The notes below the pieces were generated by a model that made no database searches, was not told the origin of the DNA, and was given only the letters and a program-made list of their open reading frames with translations. The position numbers and the translations under genes are program-made. From Planotetraspora kaengkrachanensis (GTDB lineage Bacteria; Actinomycetota; Actinomycetes; Streptosporangiales; Streptosporangiaceae), in assembly GCF_016862895.1 (NCBI RefSeq), contig NZ_BONV01000001.1, positions 372,001 through 436,000 on the forward strand: DNA of 64,000 nt, written 5' to 3'. This document shows positions 8,137-15,349 of this stretch, piece by piece. How positions within the stretch are numbered: the stretch's first letter is position 1; each line of letters begins with the position of its first letter.

Positions 8137-9312
8137 ATGATCACCCCTCCGGCCACGTCCGAATCCGGTACCGGCTTCGCCCGACGGGACGCCCGCAAGC
8201 GATTCACCCGTCTGAGAGGCCGTCGACTTGACCGGCCGGGCTTGGGAACCGCCCGGGTGCTCACCTACCTGCTGTCGGCCGCCATCCAGGCGATCCCCGC
8301 CGCCCTCATGGCCGCCGCCGTCGTCATCGTGGTCAGCTCGTACGACAACGTCTTGGCCTGGCTTTGCGGCTGCGGCCTCGCCGCCGTCGCAATCTGGTCA
8401 CGGCCGAGGGCGGTCCGGCTCCCGGACGGCGCCGAGGGGGTCACCAGAACGGAGGCACCTGCCCTGTTCGAAGCCGTCGACCGGATCGCCCACGCGGTCG
8501 GAGCGGTTCCCCCGGCCACCATCTACCTGCACGACCAACTCTTCAGTTGCACCCACTTACGTGTCGGCGCGCGACGACGGCCCGCGCTGCTCATCGGCCT
8601 GCCACTTCTGCTCGCCCTCTCACCGCGTGAGCGAGCGGGCATGCTGGGCGTCGCATGCGCCGAGGACGTCGGCCACGATCCCGCCCGCGGCCTGCTCGTG
8701 CGTTCGGCACTCCTCACTGCCGGCGAGTGGCGCAACGCCCTCCTGAACGTGCGGGTCCAGCGGTACAACGGGTACGGCGACCCGGTCGTGGAGTTGTTCG
8801 GCCACCCGTTCCCCTCGGAACGGTCGGCCTCCCAGGTCATAGGGAAGATCATGGGAGCGGCGCTGGGCTCGCCGCTGTTCCTTGCCGAGTTCGCGTTGAC
8901 CCGACTGGTGTCCAGCCAGTCGCAGGTTGCCCGTTACTACGCCGACCAGGTGGCCGCACGGGCCGTGTCGACGCCCGCCGTCGTCCACTACATCGACACC
9001 CTCATGATGGCCGAAAGCCGATTCACGCCCATCCTTTCAGCGGCTCGGCGGGGAGAGACTATCGACGAAATCCGGCGCACCGTACTGCGGTCCAGAGAGG
9101 TCGATCACGAAGCGGTGACCGCGCAACGGGAGGCTTCCCTGGCGCAGCGGAGCTGGCGGGATTTGGAGCCGCCCCTCGCGCTGCGGGCTGCCCTTCTGGA
9201 AGCGGGCGACACGGAGGAGGGCTCCTCTGGAGTCGACGAGGCCGAGTCCGAAGCGATCGACAGAGAGCTCTCACGCCACCTCGCCCGCGCCGTTCGGGCG
9301 CTCACCCTGTAA
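8137..9312 (+). CDS. M48-like membrane protein lacking the zinc site
   Basis: 391 residues from the ATG at 8137. An N-terminal hydrophobic pair (VLTYLLSAAIQAIPAALMAA and a second helix to about residue 90) precedes a peptidase M48-like core (PALFEAVDRIAHAVGAVPPA, then LLIGLPLLLALSPRERAGML). Where active M48 relatives have HELGH, this protein reads VACAE. Where the third ligand Glu is expected before the ADxxAA motif, it has Arg (VARYYADQVAARA). All zinc ligands therefore seem lost, so it is probably a pseudoenzyme with a scaffolding or regulatory role. It follows the double kinase by 110 bp on the same strand. Confidence 0.7.
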   Translation: MITPPATSESGTGFARRDARKRFTRLRGRRLDRPGLGTARVLTYLLSAAIQAIPAALMAAAVVIVVSSYDNVLAWLCGCGLAAVAIWSRPRAVRLPDGAEGVTRTEAPALFEAVDRIAHAVGAVPPATIYLHDQLFSCTHLRVGARRRPALLIGLPLLLALSPRERAGMLGVACAEDVGHDPARGLLVRSALLTAGEWRNALLNVRVQRYNGYGDPVVELFGHPFPSERSASQVIGKIMGAALGSPLFLAEFALTRLVSSQSQVARYYADQVAARAVSTPAVVHYIDTLMMAESRFTPILSAARRGETIDEIRRTVLRSREVDHEAVTAQREASLAQRSWRDLEPPLALRAALLEAGDTEEGSSGVDEAESEAIDRELSRHLARAVRALTL

Positions 9313-9516
9313 ACGACGTCCAGCATGCGCCACCAGCCGGGACGCCCGTGCCCATCCAGGAGGACGCCCTCTGGTGACGAGCGTTCCGGACGGCACCTTC
9401 ACCATCGCGGGTGAGAGCGTGTCCCGGCCCGGTTTCGGCACCATGCGGTGTCGATGACACCGCTGCCTCAGCAAATCAGTAGCGCGGCGGTGGGCGTGCT
9501 CGTCAGGATCGCGTCC

Positions 9517-10158
9517 ATGCTTGCTGATCTGTGGCCCCAGTACGGTCTGACCATCTTCACGCCCCGACTCGAGCTTCGCCTGCCCCGGGAAGAGGAACTG
9601 GCCGAGCTCGCTCACCTCGCCGGCAGGGGCGTGCATCGCGCGAACGAACGTCCGTTCCTGACGCCCTGGACCGACGGCAGCCCACAGGACCGGGCTCGGT
9701 TCGTGCTGCAGGCACATTGGGGCCAGCTTGGAGGCTGGAGTGCGACAGCATGGCGGCTCGGGCTGGGGGTCTTTCGGGCCGGAGACCCGCTTGGCGTGGT
9801 CACGCTTCGAGCGCGCGACTACCCCGTAGTTCGGGAGGTCACGACATCCGCGTGGCTGGGGATCGAACACCAGGGCAAGGGCTATGGGACCGAGGCCCGG
9901 ATCGGCCTGCTGACACTGGCCTTCGATCACCTCGACGCACGTGCCGCGCTCACCGAGGTGTTCCAGGACAACCATGCCTCTCAGGGCGTTTCCCGCAAGC
10001 TCGGTTATGAGTGGGACGGCATCTCAGTCGATGCCCGCGGCGACGAAGCCGTCGTATCGGACCGCCTGCGGCTGACTCGGGAGAGGTGGATTCAGGAGAA
10101 GCGTGCCCCGGTGCGGGTGGACGGGATGGCGTCTTGCCGGCCTCTGTTCGGCCTCTAA
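9517..10158 (+). CDS. GNAT N-acetyltransferase (RimJ/RimL-like)
   Basis: The preferred start is the ATG at 9517 (MLADLWPQYGLTIFTPRLEL) because it begins just before the RimJ/RimL-type LTIFTPRLELRLP strand and has AGGA about 8 nt upstream; the frame opens earlier, at 9448. Length is about 213 residues. GNAT features are the acetyl-CoA loop GIEHQGKGYGTEAR at about residue 110 and the terminal ALTEVFQDNHASQGVSRKLGYEWDG. Members acetylate ribosomal protein N-termini or small molecules; the target here is unknown. Confidence 0.85.
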   Translation: MLADLWPQYGLTIFTPRLELRLPREEELAELAHLAGRGVHRANERPFLTPWTDGSPQDRARFVLQAHWGQLGGWSATAWRLGLGVFRAGDPLGVVTLRARDYPVVREVTTSAWLGIEHQGKGYGTEARIGLLTLAFDHLDARAALTEVFQDNHASQGVSRKLGYEWDGISVDARGDEAVVSDRLRLTRERWIQEKRAPVRVDGMASCRPLFGL

Positions 10159-10208
10159 GAGGCTGACCGGCGCGGGGAAGCGCCTCGCGGGGAACGGCCG
10201 GCGCCGGG

Positions 10209-10242
10209 GTGGCGGTCAGGGCGGGGTGGCGGTCAGGGCGGG
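10209..10242. repeat. 17-bp tandem duplication
   Basis: GTGGCGGTCAGGGCGGG is present twice head-to-tail at the broken end of the MFS remnant, a likely scar of the rearrangement that truncated it. Confidence 0.6.
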
Positions 10243-10690
10243 GTGATGCGCGGCGCGACCGCCGCGGCCTCCGCGCCGAGCAGCATCCCGGCCGCCTGCA
10301 GGCTGAACGCGCTGATCAGCCAGCGCCCCCGGTTCCGGGTCGGCAGGATCTCGGCCAAATACCCGGCCGCGATCGGATAGTCCAGCCCGATCGCCACCCC
10401 CAGCACGAACCGGAACGCGATCAGCGACCAGATGTCCCAGGCCAGCGCGCAGAACACGGAGAACACCACGAACAGCCGCAGGTCGATGCGGAAGATGCGG
10501 CTGCGCCCGAACCGGTCGCCGAGCGGCCCGAGCAGGCCCGCCCCTACGATCGCCGCAGCCGAGACCAGTCCCTTCTGCGCCGGGGTCACGAAGAAGTTCT
10601 GCGAGATCAGCGGGTTCGCCACGCCGATGATGAAGAAATCGAACCCGTCCAGCAGGATGCCCAGCGCCGCGAGCAGCCAGATGCGTTAGC
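10233..10690 (-). pseudogene. Truncated MFS transporter remnant
   Basis: About 150 codons on the reverse strand encode the first third of a 12-TM sugar or phosphate:H+ symporter: WLLAALGILLDGFDFFIIGV (TM1 with the D-G-F-D motif), QKGLVSAAAIVGAGLLGPLG, DRFGRSRIFRIDLRLFVVF (loop 2-3 signature), FRFVLGVAIGLDYPIAAGYL (TM4) and the RGRWLISAF segment. An in-frame stop lies directly upstream of the first conserved residues, and the frame ends after TM5 in a tandem duplication. With neither a full N-terminus nor the last seven helices, it cannot be a working transporter. Confidence 0.8.
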
Positions 10691-10729
10691 GGACAATGGG
10701 TGATCAGAGACCGGCCGGCCCGCGTACGG

Positions 10730-11329
10730 TCACGCGGCCGATCCGGCGGCGCCGGCGAACCCGACGAGCAGGCCCTCGAGCTGGGCGCGCAGTTCGGCCG
10801 CGGTGATCTGGGGATCGAGCAGCGCACTGACGCACTGACGGCGCAGAGCGCGATTGAGTGCGACCGCGGACTCGTCGCCGATGCCCGGGTGGACGATCCG
10901 AATGGTGTCGACCAGACCGATGATCTCGGTCTCGAGCGCCTCGTCGAGGAGGGAGCGGAACGTGTCGACGCCGAGATGGGTGGCGGCGAGCACCGAGGGG
11001 GTGACGAAGGCGCCCGCGGCTGCGGTCAGCGAGTCCAGGCTGGCCGCGAGGTAGGCACGCGGATCGGTCTGGGCCAGGTGCCCGTGCCGGGCACGGAACG
11101 TCGTGCAGAGCCGCTCGAGGTTGGCCGGCGACAGCCCGAAGAGCAGGAGTTCCCGCTTGTTCGGGAAGTAGTGGTACAGCCCGCCGACCGACATCCGCGC
11201 GGCCCGCGCCGCCCGTGCCATGGTGATCTCCTTGACACCGTATGCGCTGATCAGCGGTGCCACCGCCAGGAAGATCTCCTGCTGACGCGCGACTCGATCC
11301 TCGGCCGGCCGCCCGGGTTTTCCGAACAT
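10730..11329 (-). CDS. TetR/AcrR family transcriptional regulator
   Basis: 199 residues. The N-terminal TetR helix-turn-helix is clear: RQQEIFLAVAPLISAYGVKE, then MARAARAARMSVGGLYHYFP and NKRELLLFGL. The rest is the variable ligand-binding core. Immediately downstream on the same strand is the MFS remnant, which may be what remains of the pump gene it once controlled. Start ATG at 11329, 129 bp from the divergent NTF2-like gene at 11459, which it may also regulate. Ligand unknown. Confidence 0.9.
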   Translation of the reverse strand: MFGKPGRPAEDRVARQQEIFLAVAPLISAYGVKEITMARAARAARMSVGGLYHYFPNKRELLLFGLSPANLERLCTTFRARHGHLAQTDPRAYLAASLDSLTAAAGAFVTPSVLAATHLGVDTFRSLLDEALETEIIGLVDTIRIVHPGIGDESAVALNRALRRQCVSALLDPQITAAELRAQLEGLLVGFAGAAGSAA

Positions 11330-11458
11330 GGCGACTGCTTCCTTCCGACAATCCCGAGGCCACTTGTGCGCCCTGACGGCGATCTGAAGACTTCTTGTGA
11401 CGGTTCGCCGGGCCCATCCACCGTCGTCGCTTCAGCCCGTTTCTCTTGGGGGACAGCC

Positions 11459-11845
11459 ATGACCGAAAACAACGTCGAGATTATCAGGCGGCTCTACGAC
11501 GCCTTCGAGACGCAAGACTTCAACGTGATCGCCGAGCTCTTCGACCCCGAGGTCGAGATCTACCAGTCGGAGCTGCTGCCCTGGGGCGGGAACTACAAGG
11601 GGCACGACGGAGCGGTCACCTTCTTCACCGGGCTTCTCCAGCACATCGACTCCAAGGTGACCCTCGAGCGGTTCATCGAGGCCGGGGATCACGTCGTCGA
11701 GGTCGGCCGTACCGCCGGCACGACCAGGAGCGGCTCCGCTCCCTTCGACGTCCCCGAGGTCCACGTGTGGCGGGTGCGCGACGGCAAGATCGTCCGGATG
11801 GAGTCCTATGTCGACGTTCCGCTCATGCTCGAGGCGCTGAGCTGA
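11459..11845 (+). CDS. SnoaL/NTF2-like fold protein
   Basis: 128 residues from the ATG at 11459, with a purine-rich GGGGGA ribosome-binding site about 6 nt upstream. The sequence has the NTF2-like pattern: NNVEIIRRLYDAFETQDFNV, DPEVEIYQSELLPWGGNYKG, then two strands EVGRTAGTTR and EVHVWRVRDGKIVRMESYVD. This fold forms small cone-shaped barrels that bind or isomerise hydrophobic substrates; some are polyketide cyclases, many are uncharacterised. It is divergent from the TetR gene and ends at a strong terminator. Confidence 0.85.
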   Translation: MTENNVEIIRRLYDAFETQDFNVIAELFDPEVEIYQSELLPWGGNYKGHDGAVTFFTGLLQHIDSKVTLERFIEAGDHVVEVGRTAGTTRSGSAPFDVPEVHVWRVRDGKIVRMESYVDVPLMLEALS

Positions 11846-11858
11846 CTCGAGGTCGGAT

Positions 11859-11888
11859 CCGGCGCGGGGTGCGGACATCCCGCGCCGG
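11859..11888. terminator. Bidirectional hairpin terminator
   Basis: CCGGCGCGGG and CCCGCGCCGG form a perfect 10-bp stem around a 10-nt loop, followed by TTCTTC. It sits between the convergent NTF2-like (+) and hydrolase (-) genes. Confidence 0.75.
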
Positions 11889-11915
11889 TTCTTCGTCCAT
11901 GGGGACGCCCCGGGG

Positions 11916-13217
11916 TCAGCGCGTGACGAGAGAGGCGAGCCGGGTGAGCATCCCTCGCCGGGGAGCCAGCCAGCCGGCGATGTCGGCGACCACGGCCGGG
12001 TCGACGTGCTGGGGTGACTCGTAGTCCGAGGGCGTGGACGGGCCCGAGCCGGCGAAGAACATGTGGTCGTCGGCGTCGTGGACGCGGATCGTGACGTCCG
12101 GCCGGTGAGCGAGCCCCGCCCGCCACCGCGAGAGATCGTCGGCGACGGTCACCTGGTAGTCGCGGCCGCCCTGGAGGATGAGCATGGGCTTGTCGAGCGC
12201 GGCGGCGGTCGCGACGGGGTCGTAGCCACGAAGATCCAGATGGTAGGCGGCCGTGAAGCCGAACAGCAGCTCCGTGGCGGGCGTGTCAGGCGACAGGTCG
12301 GGGCTGCCGGTCATCGCGGCCTGGCGTGTGATCATCTCGACGGCGGCCTGCGTCGCGGGGCCCGGGTTCAGCGAGGCGAGGTGGCGGACGACGCGGACCG
12401 CGGCCTGGGGCATCGGCTCAGCGTCCGCGGCCAGGAGCACCAGGCCGGCGACGGACGGTTCGGCGGCGGCCACACGCGGCGCGACCTTGCCGCCCGCGCT
12501 GTGGCCGGCCACGTATACCCGCGCGGCGTCGACGGCCGGATGGTCCTGCAACAGGTGGACGGCGGCCACCGCGTGCGGGACGTACTCGTCGCCGATGGTG
12601 AAGCCCGCCCGTGCGGCCACCTGGTCGGCGTGGGCGTGGGTCACCTTGTCGAAGCGCAGCACCGCCACGCCTCGACCGGCCAGCCCCCAGGCCAGGTCCT
12701 TGAGCGGCTTGTTGGGGCCGCTGGTGGCGTCCCGGTCGAACGGCCCGCCGCCGCTGAGCAGCACCACGCCGGGCCGGGGGCCGCGCCCGCGCGGCACGCT
12801 CATCGTCCCGGGTACGGCCAGGGCGCCGGAGCCCACGGTGACTTCGTGCTCGTCGAACCTCCTCCTGCGGGTGTGGGGCGGCGGGGTCCAAGGCGTGGTG
12901 AGCGCGGGGGCGAGTTGCAGCCCCTGCAGCAACCCGTCCGCGTCGACCGACATGACCAGCGTGAGCCCACCCCGCTCGTACGTCAGCGGGAGGCTGATCC
13001 GGACCGGTCCCCCTTTGGGCGGCTCGGTGATCGGGGCACCGACCGCGGTGATCGACCCCATCGTGGACAGCTGGGCCTCCCAGGCGACCCGGACCGTCTC
13101 CGCGGACACCACCGCACGCAGTGGTGGAGCGAACAACTCCTCGATGTCCTCGAAGCGCCCGCTCTGCGCCATCTCGACGACCGTCGCGGCAACCGCCGTC
13201 GGGGCTCTTTCCACCAT
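11916..13217 (-). CDS. DUF3887-alpha/beta hydrolase
   Basis: 433 residues from the ATG at 13217. A TTG two codons earlier is possible, but AAAGG lies 6 nt before the ATG. Residues 1-105 form a DUF3887-type NTF2-like domain (VVEMAQSGRFEDIEELFAPP). The rest is an alpha/beta hydrolase: oxyanion region VVLLSGGGPFDRD, nucleophile elbow YVAGHSAGGKVAP, acid near LQGGRDYQVT, and the catalytic His in DADDHMFF. The family hydrolyses small esters or amides. It is divergent from an HTH regulator whose start is 49 bp away, and a 13-bp hairpin-like palindrome lies between. Confidence 0.85.
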   Translation of the reverse strand: MVERAPTAVAATVVEMAQSGRFEDIEELFAPPLRAVVSAETVRVAWEAQLSTMGSITAVGAPITEPPKGGPVRISLPLTYERGGLTLVMSVDADGLLQGLQLAPALTTPWTPPPHTRRRRFDEHEVTVGSGALAVPGTMSVPRGRGPRPGVVLLSGGGPFDRDATSGPNKPLKDLAWGLAGRGVAVLRFDKVTHAHADQVAARAGFTIGDEYVPHAVAAVHLLQDHPAVDAARVYVAGHSAGGKVAPRVAAAEPSVAGLVLLAADAEPMPQAAVRVVRHLASLNPGPATQAAVEMITRQAAMTGSPDLSPDTPATELLFGFTAAYHLDLRGYDPVATAAALDKPMLILQGGRDYQVTVADDLSRWRAGLAHRPDVTIRVHDADDHMFFAGSGPSTPSDYESPQHVDPAVVADIAGWLAPRRGMLTRLASLVTR

Positions 13218-13242
13218 CCACAACCTTTCTCACTTTTTGCGA

Positions 13243-13255
13243 ACCGTAGCACGGT
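13243..13255. promoter_or_regulatory. Candidate operator between hydrolase and HTH regulator
   Basis: ACCGT-AGC-ACGGT is a perfect inverted repeat in the 49-bp divergent promoter region. It is short, so it remains a candidate only. Confidence 0.4.
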
Positions 13256-13266
13256 ATGAGAATGTT

Positions 13267-13818
13267 GTGCTCGTGGAAGGTTTGGAGCTGCTGGCCCACC
13301 CGGTGCGGCTGCGCATCGTGCACGCCATGCGCGGGGGGCGGGAGCTCACCACCGCCCAGCTGTGCGACCGGATCCCCGACGCCTCGAAGGCCATGGTGTA
13401 TCGGCACGTCGACGTCCTCACGACGGGCGGAATCCTGGAGGTGGCCGGCGAGAGGCGCGTACGCGGCGCGGTGGAACGCCGGTACCGGCTCCGCCTCGAC
13501 CGGATCGTCGTCGACGCCGACGCGGTCGCGACGCTGTCGCCCGACGACCATCGGCGCGTGTTCGCCACGTCGATGGCCGTCCTCGCCGCCGAGTTCAACG
13601 CCTACCTCGACCGGGAGAGCTCCGACCCGGCGGCGGACCTCGTCGGCTACCGGCAGCACGCCGTCTGGCTCAGCCGCGGCGAACTGGAACAGATGATCAT
13701 CAACCTGCGACGTGTGCTGCTGCCCCTGCTGGCCAACCAGCCCGCGCCGGATCGCGCGCAATATCTGCTCAGCCCGGTTTTCTTTCCGATCGAACAACCG
13801 CCCGCCGAATCCGATTGA
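13267..13818 (+). CDS. ArsR-like helix-turn-helix regulator
   Basis: About 183 residues from the GTG at 13267 (a second GTG at 13273 is equally possible). The winged helix begins at once: EGLELLAHPVRLRIVHAMRG, TTAQLCDRIPDASKAMVYRH, VDVLTTGGILEVAGERRVRG, with a wing containing ERRYRL. The C-terminal half (DDHRRVFATSMAVLAAEFNA and following) is a helical extension seen in such HTH-20/ArsR-like repressors. It is divergent from the DUF3887 hydrolase, which is its most likely target. Ligand unknown. Confidence 0.85.
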   Translation: MLVEGLELLAHPVRLRIVHAMRGGRELTTAQLCDRIPDASKAMVYRHVDVLTTGGILEVAGERRVRGAVERRYRLRLDRIVVDADAVATLSPDDHRRVFATSMAVLAAEFNAYLDRESSDPAADLVGYRQHAVWLSRGELEQMIINLRRVLLPLLANQPAPDRAQYLLSPVFFPIEQPPAESD

Positions 13819-13941
13819 GGGCCTCGGTCACGTCCGGCGGCAGTGCCGGCACAAGCGGGCCGAGGTGCGCGGAGGAGATGTGACCGGCATGACCGATGAG
13901 AAGAACGGGACGCCTTCCTTGGCGTGCGCCTAACGCCGCCA

Positions 13942-13969
13942 TAATCAGCGGATGACTCCCCGCTGATTA
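13942..13969. terminator. Strong hairpin followed by a T-rich stretch
   Basis: TAATCAGCGG and CCGCTGATTA form a perfect 10-bp stem with an 8-nt loop; GCATAATTTTGTCATTT follows. It could terminate the HTH regulator transcript or act as an operator for the SnoaL-like gene at 14083. Confidence 0.6.
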
Positions 13970-14082
13970 GCATAATTTTGTCATTTATGTTCGATCCGGG
14001 CGCTTATCGGGCGCTGGGGCAGCGCCGATCTCGATCCGATCGATGGGCGCCGGCGGCCCCCGACACCGGCCAGGTGCATTCG

Positions 14083-14520
14083 ATGTCTACTTACTGGGAT
14101 CTCAAACACCGTCTGGGCAAGGCGATCAACGCGCACGACCTGCAGGCGGTTCTCGACTGCTACTGCCCGAACGCCGTCTACGTGACGCCGTCAGGCGTGG
14201 CGGAAGGGCACGAGCAGATCGCCTGGATCTACGAGCAGTTGTTCAGGAGCTTCCCCGACATCCACCTCACGCCGTGGTTCGAGCTCGGTGACTGTGAGAA
14301 TCCCGCGGTCACGGAGTGGACCATGACCGGAACGCACACCGGGCCCCTACTCCTGCCGGACGGGCGTGAGCTGCAGGGAACAGGCCGGAAGATCAGCCTC
14401 CGCGCCACCTGCTCCACCTTCGTCGGGGACGGCAAGATCAAGACTCATCGCGAGTACTTCGACCAACTGGAGCTCTACAGCCAGCTCGGTCTGCGCCTGT
14501 CGGAGCAGGCCTCCGCGTAG
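14083..14520 (+). CDS. SnoaL-like ester cyclase family protein
   Basis: 145 residues from the ATG at 14083 (MSTYWDLKHRLGKAINAHDL). The frame is open upstream to 13978, but those residues cross the hairpin and are unlike the family. The pattern DLQAVLDCYCPNAVYVTPSG, IYEQLFRSFPDIHLTPWFEL, VTEWTMTGTHTGPLLLPDG and HREYFDQLELYSQLGL is that of the SnoaL-like polyketide or ester cyclase group. No polyketide synthase is nearby, so it probably acts on a small hydrophobic metabolite. Only 35 bp separate it from the next hydrolase, suggesting one transcript. Confidence 0.8.
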   Translation: MSTYWDLKHRLGKAINAHDLQAVLDCYCPNAVYVTPSGVAEGHEQIAWIYEQLFRSFPDIHLTPWFELGDCENPAVTEWTMTGTHTGPLLLPDGRELQGTGRKISLRATCSTFVGDGKIKTHREYFDQLELYSQLGLRLSEQASA

Positions 14521-14555
14521 GCCACGCGGGTCACTCGACCGGTCATGAGGGGCGC

Positions 14556-15266
14556 ATGGCGACGTACGTGCTGATACACGGCGCGTGGCTCGGAGGGTGG
14601 AGCTGGGATCGTGTGCGGCCCGCGCTCGAGGGGGCAGGGCATCGGGTGTTCGCGCCCACCCTGGCCGGCATGGCGGAACGCCGGCACCTGGCCGTCCCCG
14701 ACCTGGGCCTGTCCGTCCACATCCGCGAGATCGTGGAGCTCTTGGAACACCAGGACGTGACGGACGTGATCCTGGTGGGGCACAGCTACGGAGGCATGGT
14801 CATCGCCGGAACGGCCGGGCTCGTCCCCGGGCGCATCGGGCGGCTGTGCTACGTCGACGGCCTCCTGCCACGGTCGGGCCAGTCGGCGTTCGACCTGGTC
14901 CCCCTCATGAGAGAGCACTTCGGCCGGTCACCACCGAGCCTGCCCTGGATGGCCTCACCCGTGGATCCGGCCCTCTTCGGCATGGACGGAGAAACCGATC
15001 GCCGGTGGGTGGCGGATCGGGTCACTCCCGTGCCGAGGCGCACCGTCGAGGAGCCGCTGCCCGCCGTCGACGACGACGCGCGTGAGTCCATTCCCTCGAC
15101 CTACGTGCACTTCGCGGGTTTCCCGTTCCTCGAGGAGACCGCCGAGGTGGCCGGCCGCCGAGGTATGCGGGTGATCACGCTGGACGGCGTGGGCCACCTG
15201 GCGATGGTGACCCACCCCGAGGTCCTGGCCCGGGAACTCCTGGCCCTTGCCGGTCCGCCCGCGTAG
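14556..15266 (+). CDS. Alpha/beta hydrolase (esterase-like)
   Basis: 236 residues from an ATG at 14556 with GAGG about 6 nt upstream. Compact alpha/beta hydrolase of the methylesterase/salicylate-binding-protein type: YVLIHGAWLGGWSWDRVRPA with the HGAW oxyanion region, FAPTLAGMAERRHL, nucleophile elbow ILVGHSYGGMVIAG with Ser at about 82, and the terminal catalytic His in TLDGVGHLAMVTHPE. Probably co-transcribed with the upstream SnoaL-like gene and closed by a terminator. Confidence 0.88.
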   Translation: MATYVLIHGAWLGGWSWDRVRPALEGAGHRVFAPTLAGMAERRHLAVPDLGLSVHIREIVELLEHQDVTDVILVGHSYGGMVIAGTAGLVPGRIGRLCYVDGLLPRSGQSAFDLVPLMREHFGRSPPSLPWMASPVDPALFGMDGETDRRWVADRVTPVPRRTVEEPLPAVDDDARESIPSTYVHFAGFPFLEETAEVAGRRGMRVITLDGVGHLAMVTHPEVLARELLALAGPPA

Positions 15267-15306
15267 GCGCCCAGACGGAAGGCCGGTCGCGGGTCCCGCG
15301 CATGAC

Positions 15307-15332
15307 GGCCGCCCCGTACGGGGAGGGCGGCC
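15307..15332. terminator. Hairpin terminator between convergent genes
   Basis: GGCCGCCC and GGGCGGCC form a perfect 8-bp stem around a 10-nt loop, between the hydrolase (+) and the membrane protein (-). Confidence 0.65.
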
Positions 15333-15349
15333 GCCTGGCGCGATGGCTC

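Noticed and set aside
10700-11845. Long forward ORF ending in the NTF2-like gene
   Set aside because: The part before 11459 is antisense to the TetR gene; a clear ribosome-binding site and family start are at the internal ATG.
13880-13933. Very short ORF after the HTH regulator
   Set aside because: Seventeen codons, no ribosome-binding site and no recognisable product.
11459-15266. Polyketide biosynthetic cluster
   Set aside because: Two SnoaL/NTF2-like proteins and hydrolases are present, but no ketosynthase, acyl carrier protein or tailoring set; these folds are common outside such clusters.
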